Positions 42,823 to 55,665 are shown, counted from the stretch's first letter. The stretch: 64,000 bases of DNA from Antedon bifida (GCA_963402885.1 OY727094.1:18044501-18108500), one strand, 5' to 3'. Numbers and translations: made by a program. The notes: a model not told the origin generated them from the letters alone.

Positions 42823-45800
42823 TCAAACTTTCTGTTGTGAAGACATAAGAACATGGCGTCCTCCATCAATGGCAATAGATTCTCCTGTGATGTATGAGGA
42901 TTCATTCGATGCAAGGAATGTAACTAACTTGGCTACTTCATCCACTGTTCCTGGGCGTCCCATTGCATGAGTCTCTTTACAATGTTCAAGGAACTAAAAA
43001 TAGAATTCACATCAAACTATTACTGTAGATGATGAAGAGCTTCCTCGAACATGGTTTTTATTGTTTGATTGGTGTCTGGTAATACTGCTATGTTGGGGGT
43101 TGGAACGTCATGCCGACTAGTTCATTCTCATGTTTTCTAGATTGGTGCTTTTAACTCCATAACTGACTAGTTCATTCTCATGTTTTCTAGATTGGGGGTT
43201 TCAACTCCATAACTGACTAGTTCATTCTCATGCTTTCTAGATTGGGGGTTTCAACTCCATAACTGACCGATACATTCTTGTGTTTTCTAGATTGGGGGTT
43301 TCAACCCCATAACTGACTGATACGTTCTCATGTTTTCTAGATTGGGGTTAACTCCATAACTGACTGATACATTCTCATGTGTTCTAGGTTGGAGGTTATC
43401 AGGGCTCATAGAATCTTAACATTTCTGAAGTTTTCTTCTGTTCACTCTCTTGAATTTCACAATTGAAAACCACGATCCCAGGAAACAACTTTACATTATT
43501 TTCACTCTTAGTCTAGTCGTACATGAGGTGTAATATCTTAAGGCCAATTTACACAGACGAGCGGTAACGGTAAGCAGTAAAGTTGAGCGGAAAACGCAAA
43601 AATAGAATCTATGTTATTTCTTATGACCATTTACACAGAACGCGGAGCGGACGAGCGGAAATCCACTCTGGATCGAAACAGATTCGATTTTGTGAAAATA
43701 CCGCGCGGTAGTTATAGATTCTGGCCAACCAACGACATGATTGAAATGACGTCATCTATCAACAACTTTTTTTTGCGTCCGTCGAGTCAAAGACGACAAT
43801 AAATACGAGTGCCGTAGTAGGCCTAGCCTAGTTTTGCAACTTCTTTTTATTCAGAAATACAAACACCTACGACGTGAATAATTGTTCGTATAAGGATAGT
43901 GAAAAGAAAATATACATTTTAGTACGTTATTAGGCAACAAATCCCTCTAAAACTTAGGTCTGTGTGTGCTAGGCCTACTGACAGTCATTCACATCCAGGC
44001 CAGCAGTGACTGTAACATGCATTAGCCTCGAGGCCTACACGCACCTACTTTCCACCACTCAGTTCGCGAACTCCGCTCGCTGTGTAAATGGGAAAAGCCA
44101 CACGGTTTTTCGCTTACAATTACCGCTTACCGTTACCGCTCATCTGTGTAAATTGGCCTTTAGGCGTGAAGTACATTACACATTGAACAGTATTTAAATC
44201 TTGGAGGCCAAAATATTATGTCATTAATTAAAGCATGTGAATGTATTTACCTTAGCATACATCTCATCAGACATTCCACCTCTTTTGTGTACTTCTGTTA
44301 TAATAACACCAGGGCTGAAAAAAGTTTCAAAGAAGGTAAAATGTTTGATGCTTGCTATCCAATCTATTGCTCCTGAGTTCACATTCACTTGCTATTTAGT
44401 GCAATTAGGTCTAATTACCTTACTAAGGCACAAACAAAAAATGTTTTGGGGACAAATTTTATGTAGGAAAATAATAAATTAGGTGGACGGATACACTCTC
44501 TGAGTGCCCTTTTAATTTGTAATATCTAATAATTGTAAATACTTACTTTACAGCATTTACTCGGACTCCTTTAATTGCAAGTTCTAAAAAAAAAGAAATA
44601 AATATTGATATGATATGTTGTTGAACTAGTTTAAGGGTATGTGACTAAAGATCTGTTTATGATCTATTAGTACATTTGGCCCACAAAATAAGTTTTCAAG
44701 CTCTGCTTGACTAATGAAAAAGGAAGTAACAATGACAACCTGAAAAAGAAGCCCACAGGCTTATTATTTTTTTAGCACTCTTAGGTGGGCTTCTTTTCAA
44801 GATGGGCTTTTTTTCTAGATTACTTTTGCAAACTAATAAAGGTGGCTTCTTTTCAAAATGATTGTTTAGACATTATCTGTACCTGCCAATTTTACATATT
44901 TGTTATCAAAAGACCATTATTATTATTTTATACTGTAAAATGAATGTACAGGTATGATATAAACTTAATTATATACATTATATCTGCATCCCAAATTATT
45001 TGCCATTAAATCACCTTGTTCCTTTGATATTCAAACAGTTTATTTTCAAAAAATGACAACTTGATTTCAAGATTAATTTTGCAGACAAAGGAGGTGGGGC
45101 TTCTTTTGTTAACTTGATCAGCAGTTGCCATCCAATAGTTACACTAATGTTGCAACTTACCTTGAGCAGCACATGCAGTCATGTGATCTATAGTACTCTT
45201 GGACATACAATAAGAAAGAAGACCAGGAAACTGAAATAGAAGATAAAAATACACATTTATCACCTCAACCTTTAGTAAAAATTAATGATGAAATGAATAA
45301 TTAAAATTAGATAAAAAAAACATTAGATGTCCTGAATGTACTTACAGCCCTTTTACCAGTTACACTTGAAATATTTACAACACTTCCTAAATAAAGAAAA
45401 GATTACAATTACCTTTGAATTTAATATTGATACTAAGGCCGTGTTTCACCCGTCATAAAAAAATTATCAGTTAATTTTTTAACAAATCAAGTAATTAATT
45501 AAAAATAAAGTGCACAGTCAGTCATTACCTACCAAACAACCATGTGCGCAAATCAGAACACAACAATTTGTCCTTCAGCTCAAAGGTTAAACATTTTATT
45601 CGATAATAATATTGATTAATTTTTCTTGTGTAGAACCGGTTAAACCCTGTTTCCACAGGCAGTTTATGGGTTAATTATCGGTTAATTTTTATCGGTTTAT
45701 TTTTTGGCTGCGGAAACATGGACTAAGTACATATTGTAAAGAACTATTGGTTGGAATAAGGGAAACATTTGTAGCTCCCTGATACAATAATACTTGTTGG

Positions 45801-48800
45801 TTCAGTATCTGCTGCTTACTTGGGCTCTAATCTAACTAACCCTACACATCAGCGCAAGCTCACTGGAATATTGAATTTGTTTAGTTAGTTGTAGCTGACC
45901 GATATTCTAATTATGTATAAGATATTGTTAGCCATACATATTGTCATTGTCCAACCTAAAAATCGCTTGCAATTTTGTTTAGCTTTAATGAGGTGCAGAA
46001 CATTTATATACCTTTAGCTTTAATGAGATGTGGGCTTGCCAGTTGTAGTAGTTGAAAAGGTGCTCGTACATTAATACTAAATACAGCATCAAAATTTTGT
46101 AGTGTTATCGTCTCTATTGAATCAGGATTAACAATTCCAGCATTGTTTATCAAAACATCAAGGGAGTTAAAATGTTTGATAGTTTTTTCCAATACTGTTT
46201 TCATTTCAGCTTCAATTGTTAAATCTGCTGTTATACACAGAACCTGAAATAAAATTGTTTATTTTCTTATTGCATTTTATCAGCAACTGAATCAATACAT
46301 GCTTCATCATAGAGTGTATGTTATCAAATGACACCAGTGAATGTGTTAAACATATTAACTGTTTAAGATTTTCTTTTTTTAAAACCATTGAGATAAAATT
46401 TGAGAGTCAACTCCAACACAAGCACTCCACCATGGAGAGGTACCATTGAATATGGATGCATCACATTGGCCCACTACTCTCAGTTATGCACCTCTATGTC
46501 ATTATGAGAATATTCTTATATGATCTGATAAACATCGAATAAATATAAAAGTAATAATAATTTAATAATTACTAAAAACTGCATCAGAACAGTTTAATTA
46601 ATGCAGTACAGTTTTTATAATAATTTTTAATGGTGATAGAATGAATTAATTTCTTGGTAAATTATTTATGTGAAAATGTTACGAAGAAATTAATTCAATT
46701 TATCGCCATTAACAATATTGTAAAATTATTAAATTATTATTATTACTATTTAATATTTATATGTTTTGAGGAGTTCCTCCCCTGTTCACATCACTTAGCT
46801 GTCAGCTCGTTGACTCTCTAGTATTTTATAACGGGTAGTATCTATGGTTAAAATTAACCTTGTCTTGAGGAAGTCCATTTGCCTGGCACACTTGAGCAGT
46901 CTTTTGTAATGCATTACTGTTTCTCCCTGTGATGGCTAGGTAACAACCATAAGATGCAAAATGCTTTGCAACTTCTGCTCCTATTCCAGAACTTGCCCCT
47001 GCAAAATAAAGTAGTAGTTTTATTCATTCATTCATCAGTGGAAAATTACTTCTATTTATTGTCATTTGCATATAAAATATAAATAGAAATTATGTTTTCT
47101 CTGAGATATACAAAAACAGAAATAAAAAACTATCAAAAACAATTACAAAGTGTCACATCACTCTCGTACGGTATACTGACTGGTGCCAGATGAAATCGGT
47201 TGCGCTTGAAATCGGTCGCGTTTGAAATCGGTCGTGATAAAATCAACATCCGGTATTCTGTATGGAGCGTCGCTAGATACGCTTTTTATCATATTAGTTA
47301 CGTTTGATATTGGTTGCGTTTTATTTTGGTCGCGCTAATTTATATATGGTGGCGCATTAGATACATTTTTAATGAAAACGCTCATGTTTTTTTAGTTAAT
47401 TTTGAATATTGGAATTTCTAATAATACTATTTGACATTTTGTTAAACCTCATCATTAATAATTTTTTGTAAGTACAGTAAATATAAATATTTATCTCATT
47501 ACTGTATTTATAAATAATTTTCATTTTATCTTACAGGTTTTAATGAATTGTAATGTGTTCTTTTAGAAAATCGTTTTAAAAATGTTTTTTTTGTTTTATT
47601 GAATATTGTGCAAGTTTTTGAAAAGATTGGCATGTCACTGGTTAAAGTTTTGAAAATAATAAATAATAATTTAGGCCTAATAGTTAAACAAGTAGACGTG
47701 CCTATTGCATATTTTTTAATCACAGTTAATTACGAAACTCGTTCTATACCTGCAAGTGGATACAGCTCAATGAGGTTTATGCAATAAAGGAAGATGCATG
47801 ATGATGATTTTTGCATTCGATATCCGCCACTCTGACGTGAGCATGGTTTTAGGATAATAATAAAATATATAGATATAGATATAGATATAGAATCAATCTA
47901 CCGGCCCTACAGTAGGACTATGATGTACAATGATAGATGTGAGAATAATAATGTAGGCCTATGGATAATGAAGGTCGACACAATGCTCAAAGAGGTAATC
48001 TGCACTGATATTTAAACATTAACATTTAGATTTACGAAAGGCGTATGGATGTGAGACACTGAGTTGTACTTGTTTGTTTCTTTGTTTTATTGGTTTTCCA
48101 CACAGAAATAAATACAATCACATGATAAATAATATAGTATTTGATAACTGAAATAACAAAATTAGGATAAGATGGTGTGTGGATGGAGGCCAAAATAAGA
48201 CAAACTTTAAGTCATGGCCACCGGTTAAAATTAAAATAAGGTTAAGTGGTGGTGGTTGAAAAATATAGCAGATTACATACGTCACAGGCAGTCTGATTTA
48301 ACAAAGAGTTTAAAGAATTAAAGACACACTGCATCATAGAAACAAAAAACAATTTTTATGCTTAGTTCTGTTTCTTTGTTGTATGATGGCAGTGTGTCTT
48401 ACTTACATAATTATTTACATTAAATGATTATTATAAATGAAGAAATAAAAGATATTAAAATTAAAATCTATAGTAATAAGTATCGCCGACGTATACATGA
48501 AAAAAATGGATACGCTGGCTTTACGGGCTATACATTGTAAACATTATTGTTTTAAAATAAATTGTTCCCTTTTACGTAATTGTTTGCATAATAAAAGACA
48601 CAGACTTATTTCTCTATATAATATATTAATTACAGTACATATAAATAGAGGTAAATTATTATATGCCTAATACAGTGTTCTCCCCAGGATTCACATCAAG
48701 CGTCACGCTTTTCCCAATGTATTGAATTGCGTGTGTTCGATCGGATCGGCGGTGGTTGGGAGAGGATAAGCTAGGAGTGCGTGTAATTTTTTTTCAACGA

Positions 48801-51800
48801 AGGCGGCTAGCTCGATTATTGAGGCGGGGGTGGTGCGACTTTAATACTTTCAGTGACCTTCGATCGAGGAACGGTTTTAGCTTAATTATTAAAAGTGTAC
48901 ACCCCTGTATTTTAATGTACGTAACTATCTATACCACGATTTACCACGCACACGGCGGCCGGGACGATATTGTTTTGGTTTACAAAATGATGTTTCGTCT
49001 ACTGTGTATTATCATGGTATTATGCGTTTAGGGAAATCCCTTGCAACGAAGACAGGCGATAGTTTTGCGTCTCGTCTGAGTCGTGTAAACAAATCTTCTT
49101 GACATTATTTTCTATCTACTTCAGTGGTTTTTTATTGTGGTAAAACTCGAGAAGGGCACTCACGGCCAACGCAAAAAAGGGCAGGCCAGTAGTGGCCGTG
49201 GGTGCTGTTCATTTTCGAGGGCATTGAGGCCAACTGTGAGGGCACCGACGGCACTGGCCGCGGTAAAATTCGAGGCCTGTACGTTACCGACGAAAGAGTA
49301 AATCCCTCCGATCCATAGAGAGTCGATTCAGTGTGATATTGAAAATAGCATTGATATTTATTTTTTAATACACATAACATTTTTACAAGAAAAACAATAC
49401 AATCAATCACTGTTTTATTTACAATATACAAGTTACCGCATTTTAGACGATTCAGACAACAGCCAATACTAGAGATCGAAAGAGAGACATGTCAGTAACA
49501 AAACACGTGTTTACATCTCTCGACGTCGGCCGGTGAAAGCGCGTCTCAGTTGTTATAACACGCAGTCTTTTGTTTCTTGGCTTGTGGTCATGTCACGTGT
49601 CTTGTACAGGTATGCATTAAGCTCTTTATGCATGCCGCGCCTCAGCTCTAGAAAGTACCTGCCTGTTATTAATCTATTTTTAGATTGGTTGTGGTTGATA
49701 TTTTTAAGCGTCACGGATAAGGTTTTAAGCGTCACGGCCGACCGTAAAGCGTCACGGTAGAGAACCAGACCCACGCTTCAAAGGCCTGGGGAGAACACTG
49801 CCTAATATAATATTATGCCTAATATAATATTTAAACGTGTTTAGAAATGGCCATTTTGAAAACTGATATCATCAAAAGTATAGCTCTAGCGGCGCGCCAC
49901 ACAAAATACCGGAAGTTCATTTTAACGCAACCAATTTCAGACGCGACCGATTTCATCGTAAACCGACAAGCATTCAGTGCCGAAACCTGTACAAGAGATG
50001 ATGGACGGGTAACGTCTACAGCTACGTAAAACCTGGTACATAAAAAGTTGTTTTTTTTCATAATTTATTTAATCATAGTACTATATGTTTTTAAAATATT
50101 ATTTAAGCTTTATTATAAATATTTCCCACTAAAATTGCTCGGACTGTACTCCTCCTAAGTTAATTATGACCATGTTGGCCCTACACTAATGCAATTTGTT
50201 TGTTTGTTGGATACTGAATTTGTTCACACATATATTACTTATATATATTTATATTAAGGCTGTGATAACCTTTGTTTTTGGTCAACAATTTTTTGTTAAA
50301 AATATTATAAGTAAGAAAACTACAAATGATAATCTAAACGATCTGCTGTTGTTCAATGTGTTACAGTACGTGATGCTACGCCTGAGGGCGCACTACCATA
50401 TTTAATGTACACATGGCTCGCTCTCTCTCCATCATCGTAGATGCTAGCGAAAGTATTATTAAATGTGCTTTAATAACACTTGAATAATCACACGTACAAG
50501 AGTCTATTCTCGTTTCTTTTATATGGGTATGACACACAAAACATGGTGGCAGCGGCGTGAAACAAAATTAGACAACTAAAGAAAAAGAAAATATTGTGTA
50601 AGTACTTACTGTACGTCAGCATACGTTAGATAGAATAGACAATGGAAGGAAAAGAGCATCAGCGCCGCCAGGCAAAACTGCTAACAAACATCCATCCTCC
50701 AGCCCAACTTAAACTAAAAGAGGACAGTGTAGAGGAATGGAAAATGTTTAAGCAGATAAAAACTATGCAGTGATAACAGAACTGTCAAAACATAATAAAA
50801 ATATCGTAAAGCAGTCTTTTTAAATGCTATTGGCACAATGGTGTAAAGATCTATAACAGTCTCACATTTAAAGCGGCTGAAGACGAAAATGACGTAGAAG
50901 TCATTACAAAGAAACTAAATGAATAGATAATAGGCGAAAAAAATGAAACCTATGAAAGGTACATTTTCAATAAAAGAGACCAAAAGACAGGAGAGTCTAT
51001 GGAAGCATATGATGCAGCACTACGTTCCTTAGCCAAAACATGCAATTTTGTAACAATCAAAGAATCTCTCCTTAGAGATAGAATTGTTATAGGTTACAAG
51101 ATAGTGAAACAAGAAAAACTTTACTAAAAAAGAAATTGCAAGATGCAATAATAATCTGTAAAACTGCAGAAGCAACATCAAGTCAATTAAAAGAAAGCCA
51201 GAAACAAGAAAATAAGTAAAGAGAAGAAAAAGAAACATACCAAAAAACCAACAGCCAAACATGAGGATGAGAAGACAATTGATTGGAAATACTGTGGATA
51301 CAATCACACCCGAAAGAAGGAAAAGTGTCCAGCATGGGGGAAAACATGCAGTAAATGCCAGAAAAGTAATCATTTTGCTAAGAAATGCAAAGCCAAAACA
51401 AAGAAGTATGCACCCAAAAGAGTACATGGCATAGAAAATGATACTGATACGGACACCGATACCGACAATGAATATACAACAGATGAAGAAGAATGGATAA
51501 AAAGCATAAAAACCAACAAAGATTTGAAATGCAAAAAGAAGATAATATGGAGAAAATATCATTTTCCAAGTTGACACCGGAGCATCAGTAAACACATTAC
51601 CAGAAAAAATTTGCTACGAACATCACAAGAAAAACAAAGATGTTGACAATGTGGAACGACACAAAAGTAGAATCGATTGGGATGTGCAGATGCACGATAT
51701 GCAACCTTGCCAATAGGAAGAAGTACTCAGTCGAATTTGTAGTCACAGACAATAACTTCACCCCACTATTAGGATACAGAGCAGCGCATCAAATGAAACT

Positions 51801-54800
51801 AAAAGGTCAACACCGATATGATGGATAGAATAGCAGTAGCAAGACAATACTCAAGACCACAAAGTGTTCAATGGTGGACTAGGAAAGTTACCAGGACTTG
51901 TTACCTTGCACACAAACAAACCATACAACCCACTATAATGGCAACACGCAGAATACCAATTGCAGTTAGGCCAAAACTCGAAGCAGAACTGGAGAAGCTA
52001 GTTAAAATGGATGTCATTACGCCAGTAAAGGAACCGACACCGTGGGTGAGTGCTTTAGTGGTAACACTAAAAAAGAACTCTGATGACCTAAGGGTATGTA
52101 TTGACCCTAAGGAGTTGAATAAAGCCTTGATCAGAGAACGATATACGTTACCAATACACATTGGGACAATCAAGAGTGTTTACCAAGGCAGACTTGTTGT
52201 CAGGATACTGGTATGTGCACCTAGATACAAATCAAGTCTATTGACAACATTCCAAACCACATATGGAAGATACAGATGGAAGCATCTACCATTTGGATTA
52301 AATGTATCATCAGAAATCTTCCAACGGAAACTACTTGAAGCACTGGATGGTCTAGAAGGTGTTGTGTGCATAGCAGATGATGCTATCATACATGGAAAAA
52401 CTACATTGGAACATGATGAAAATCTGAACAAATTCCTAGAAAGATGCGAACAAAAGGGAATAAAACTCAATAGATTAGAAAGAAACTGGAAACACGGCTA
52501 GAAGAGGTCACATTCATGGGCCACAGAATAACGAAACACGGTCTTCAAGCAGACCCTGAGAAAATCAAAGCCATAACAGACATGCAGGAACCAAAAGCTG
52601 TAAGTGAATTACGCCGATACATGGGCATGGTAAACTATCTATCAAAATTCTTGCCCAAACTACATGACGTAATGAAGCCCCTACAGGACTTAACGAAAAA
52701 GAATGTAATGTGGCTATGGACAGAATGCCAGCAACAAGCATTCTGCAAAATAAGAAACATGATACAAGAATCAAATCTACTGGCATTCTATGATCCTACA
52801 AAAGACTTAAAATTGGAAAACGACGCAAGTGAATATGGCATAGGATCAGCATTGCTACAAGAAGGGAGACCTGTGGCTTTTGCAAGCAGAACTCTCACTA
52901 AAACTGAACGCCGGTATGCCCAAATTGAAAAGGAAATGCTGGCAGTGTGCTACGGTCTCACCAAATTTCATCACTACACATACGGCCGACACACACATGT
53001 AATCACGGACCACAAACCACTAGTGTCAATTGTCTTAAAACCCTTGTCCAAGGCACCAAAAAGACTACAGTCACTTTTGCTCCGCACACAAGATTACAAC
53101 TTTAACCTTACATACCGACCTGGAACACAAATGACATTGTCAGATAAACTTTCCAGGGCCCCAAGGCAAGTCCACCAACACTCAGATATTGACACTATCA
53201 GCAATGTAACACTCATCTCAATAAATAAAGACTTTACGAAATCAAAGAAATAACACAAAAAATGACAAACAAACACTTAACAATACATTGCACTGACACC
53301 ATACTTCAGCTACCTAGATGAACTAACAGTGCAAGATGGTGTAATCCTACGTGGAGATCGAATTGTAATACCAGCAAAAATGAGACCTGAAATCAAAAAA
53401 AAGATCCATGCAGGTCACATGGGAATTAACTCATGTCTCCGTAGAGCAAGGCAACTGGTCTTCTGGCCGAAAATGTCAGCAGAAATTAGACAGTATGTAG
53501 AAAGCTGCGACACATGTGCAACATTCAGCGACAAACAATCACACGAACCATTATGCCAACACCCAGTACCAGATAGACCATGGGAGAAAGTTGGAACAGA
53601 CCTGATAAGAACTACCTTATAACAGTAGACTATTTCAGTAACTTCTTTGAGATAGATTACTTACACTTACAGGAAACAACATCTGAAACGGTCATAACAA
53701 AGATGAAACATCACTTCGCAAGACACGGAATACCAGACACCGTAATCAGTGATGGAGGCCCACAATACACGGAAAAATTCAAACGCTTTAGTGACAAATG
53801 GGGATTTCAACACACAAGATCCAGCCCAGGAAATAGCAGATCTAATGGAGCTGCTGAAGCAGCAGTAAAAACAGCAAAGCGACTACTACGGAAGTCAATA
53901 GCAGCAGGAGAAGATCCCTATCTAGGTCTTCTTAACATTAGAAACACCCCAACAGAAGGAATAGGTGCTAGTCAAGCACAGCGACTAATGGGACGACAAA
54001 CGAGAACATCAATACCAACAACGCAGAATGTACTCAAACCAGGCATAAGCAACAACACCATCATAAAAAGGAAACTGGAAGATAAACAACTAAAGATTGC
54101 AATTAAACACACCAACAAACTAAACTTGAAACCTCTAGAACCAGGTGACACTGTAAGAATGCAACCTATCAACTCTGGAAAAAAAAGAATGGAAACAAGC
54201 GACAGTAGCTAAACGAATGAGCTCACGCTCATATGAAGTTGTTGCTGAAAATGGAAAAAGCTACCAGAGAGGACGGAGATTCCTAAGAAAATCGTGAAAT
54301 GAAAGCGCATCACAAGAAAATACACAAACAACAAATGAAACAAGGGAAAATCACAAAAAAAACAATGACACCAACTCCAACAATAACCAAAACAGCAAAA
54401 GATCCAGAACCTCAACAACTACCTAACCAACAACCAATCACGCAACCAACAATAAAAGGCGAACATTATGGGCAGAATCAGCAAGAAAGCAATAAAACTG
54501 GACCTATAATTCTCTCGAATTTCCGAAAAGAACTATAATACTTGAACACTTACAGAACTTTACAGTAAATAATCACAGACAGAAAATCAGACAAAGTTTG
54601 TACATACTGTATTGGATATAGATACAACTGTAAATAATAACTAAACCACTTCATAAGTTAAGGCAACTCACCAAACTATATGCTATCTAAGCGAAACAAC
54701 TCACATAAATCAAAGTGTTGTGTTTGACATTAGTTTTTTTTTCTTACGTTACCTAAATTTAAAAAGCTTAAAAAAAAAAAAAGAAAAAAGAAAAAAAAAA

Positions 54801-55665
54801 GAAAATGAAATAAACATTAACTTTATTAAAGAAAGATATTACGTGATGCTACGCCTGAGGGCACACTACCATGTTTAATGTACACATGGCTCGCTCTCTC
54901 TCCATCATCTATTCTATTCTCATTTCATTTATATGGGTATGACACACGAAACACAATACTCATTGTTCTTCTAATTAAAGGCACTATGGGCGTGTCATAG
55001 ATACTCTGTTTGTGTTGCTAATTCATCGTTTTCAACATAAATTCGGACGAATTTGGCTTTAAAAGTTGGGTTTTCAAAATTAATGAACAATTATCTACTC
55101 TCGTTTTGTAGGTATTTGCAACATTCCGAGTCTCGTTTGTTTCCGTTTGGTGTTTAGGCTAGTAGGACCGGGCCCTAGGCCTAGTCTACACACGACTCGG
55201 ACAAGCGAATCCGGGACGATTCGGCCCACTCTTGGGCCGAAACGTCCCACTTCGACTTTCTGGGCCGAAACGTCTCACTTTTGACCAAATTTATATCAAT
55301 TTTTTGTGGTATTTACTAAGTTTTTAACTATCTATCCGTATTTTATTGACAATGTTGATATATATAAATAAATTTTATATTCAATTTATTACTTAGTCCC
55401 GGGGCGAATCGTCTCAGGGCCGAATCGTCCCGCTACTACCCGACAAGCTTACTAGCCTACTAGTACTACTGTACTAGGCCTAGGCCTAGCCTAGTGTACT
55501 TGCACCACCACCAGTCTAGCGTTAGCAATAGCCATGGTTACTCCATGGCAATATCATAGCTAGACTTAGTAGTATGCCAAGGCCTCGAATAAGCAACTGT
55601 AGCTACTCAACTTAAATTAAAATATTACCAGTAACTAACGCAACTTTTCCATGTAACGAAGTCAT
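42823..55665 (-). CDS. Classical short-chain dehydrogenase/reductase (SDR), 8 exons
   Basis: NAD(P)-dependent oxidoreductase of 263 residues. Exons in transcript order: 55665-55629, 46998-46859, 46243-46012, 45386-45346, 45230-45161, 44583-44547, 44314-44251, 42993-42823; all have GT/AG borders and the phases join. Motifs: GKVALVTG then ASSGIG (Rossmann TGxxxGxG, residues 11-19), AD at 65-66, NNAG at 92-95, catalytic Asn117, Ser144, Tyr157 and Lys161 (YCMSK), VRVNAVNPG, and the C-terminal YITGESIAIDGGRH. All catalytic residues are present. It resembles FabG/carbonyl-reductase-like cSDRs; the substrate cannot be told. Intron 1 is 8.6 kb and is filled by transposable elements. The ATG lies 43 bp from the end of a foldback element, so its promoter may be inside that element. 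Confidence 0.9.
43115..43398 (+). repeat. 50-bp minisatellite in the last SDR intron
   Basis: Six units with starts at 43115, 43165, 43215, 43265, 43315 and 43362. Core words TTCTCATGTTTTCTAGATTG and CTCCATAACTGAC. The last unit is 3 bp shorter. Confidence 0.9.
43540..44161. mobile_element. ~620-bp non-autonomous DNA transposon
   Basis: Ends are a 36-bp near-perfect inverted repeat: AAGGCCAATTTACACAGA, then GAGCGGTAACGGTAAGC, with one substitution in the right copy. A second, inner inverted pair (CATTTACACAG... at 43628 and ...CTGTGTAAATG at 44077) lies inside. No transposase. The target duplication is not clear (TTAA against TTTA). It lies in an SDR intron. Confidence 0.8.
44735..44870 (+). 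repeat. Dispersed repeat shared with 57122-57235
   Basis: AAAGAAGCCCA, TTTTTAGNACTCTTNGGTGGG, CTTCTTTTC and AGATTACTTTTGCAAACTAA occur in the same order at both places over about 110 bp. The unit is partly palindromic (AAGAAGCCC...GGGCTTCTT). Confidence 0.7.
45434..45726. mobile_element. Possible MITE with AAGGCC/TTAGTCC ends
   Basis: The left end AAGGCCGTGTTTCACC and the right end, read inverted (TTAGTCCATGTTTCCGC), are loosely alike, and both are followed by AT-rich AATTAACC-type words. The likeness is imperfect and the boundary is uncertain. Confidence 0.35.
46540..46755. mobile_element. Long-hairpin AT-rich MITE
   Basis: Outer arms built on AGTAATAATAATTTAATAAT and inner arms on AATGGTGATAGAATGAATTA and its complement give a hairpin covering most of ~210 bp. 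Non-coding; in the SDR intron between 46243 and 46859. Confidence 0.65.
48321..48400. repeat. 80-bp hairpin element
   Basis: AAGACACACTGC and its complement GCAGTGTGTCTT form the ends, continuing as ATCATA...AAACA and TGTTGTATGAT. The loop is about 20 nt. Confidence 0.7.
48673..49800. mobile_element. hAT-like non-autonomous transposon (nested)
   Basis: 1,128 bp with perfect 16-bp ends CAGTGTTCTCCCCAGG. It is flanked by CCTAATA on both sides (48666-48672 and 49801-49807), a 7-bp visible direct repeat where hAT elements make 8. The subterminal word GCGTCACG occurs near both ends (48703, and three times at 49708-49755), like hAT transposase-binding repeats. It is richer in GC than its host. No transposase coding. 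Confidence 0.8.
50642..51575 (+). pseudogene. gag pseudogene of the Mag/SURL-like element
   Basis: It starts at an ATG (MEGKEHQRRQAKLL) and breaks after about 43 codons. Later pieces, YERYIFNKRDQKTGESMEAY and LRSLAKTCNF (50945-51055), are typical of Mag-clade gag. The nucleocapsid piece contains two zinc-binding clusters (WKYCGYNHTRKKEKCPAWG, then CSKCQKSNHFAKKC) at about 51280-51390, followed by a protease start with DTGAS near 51575. Several in-frame stops make it non-functional. Confidence 0.75.
51576..54300 (+). pseudogene. pol pseudogene of the Mag/SURL-like element
   Basis: Broken into stretches 51818-52501, 52516-53253, 53329-53622 and 53580-54212 in changing frames. Reverse transcriptase: MDVITPVKEPTPWVSALVV, RVCIDPKELNKALI, LPFGLNVSSEIFQ, and VCIADDAIIHG (the YxDD site). 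RNase H: LENDASEYGIGSALLQEG and EKEMLAVCYGLTKFHHY. Integrase: HAGHMGINSCLRRARQLVFW, then CDTCATF, VISDGGPQYT and SNGAAEAAVKTAKRLL. A frameshift falls at the first catalytic region (about 52200) and others near 52500, 53260 and 53600. Confidence 0.8.

Larger units (their letters stand above)
47189..49957. mobile_element. 2.8-kb inverted-repeat element in SDR intron 1
   Basis: The left end starts GATGAAATCGGTTGCG and repeats GAAATCGGTCGCG; the right end is its inverted counterpart. The similarity continues about 110 bp inward through ATCCGGTATTCTGT or TTCCGGTATTTTGT and CGCTAGA. It carries a hAT-like element (48673-49800), a short hairpin (48321-48400) and a GATATA microsatellite near 47867. 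No transposase coding was seen, so it is non-autonomous. Confidence 0.7.
50371..54953 (+). mobile_element. Decayed Mag/SURL-like Gypsy retrotransposon
   Basis: The left LTR is 50371-50543 (173 bp, TGATGCTACGCC...AAACA) and the right LTR is 54844-54953 (110 bp). The right one lacks about 63 bp in the middle and differs at several bases. A primer site (TGGTGGCAGCGGCG) follows the left LTR, and an A/G-rich tract (54768-54815) precedes the right one. The internal region holds gag and pol with stops and frameshifts. The gag zinc-finger pattern and pol sequence look like the Mag clade that includes sea-urchin SURL; clade placement is inference. No perfect target duplication (CAGTA against CAATA at best). 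It lies antisense to the SDR gene in its intron 1. Confidence 0.85.

Noticed and set aside
48756..49431. Possible transposase remnants inside the hAT-like element
   Set aside because: The two short frames (91 and 99 codons) lie on opposite strands and show none of the hAT catalytic or dimerisation motifs.
51029..51595. 188-codon open stretch on the minus strand, rich in Phe and Leu
   Set aside because: It is antisense to the gag/nucleocapsid relic of the old Gypsy element; A-rich gag DNA gives long hydrophobic antisense frames by composition.
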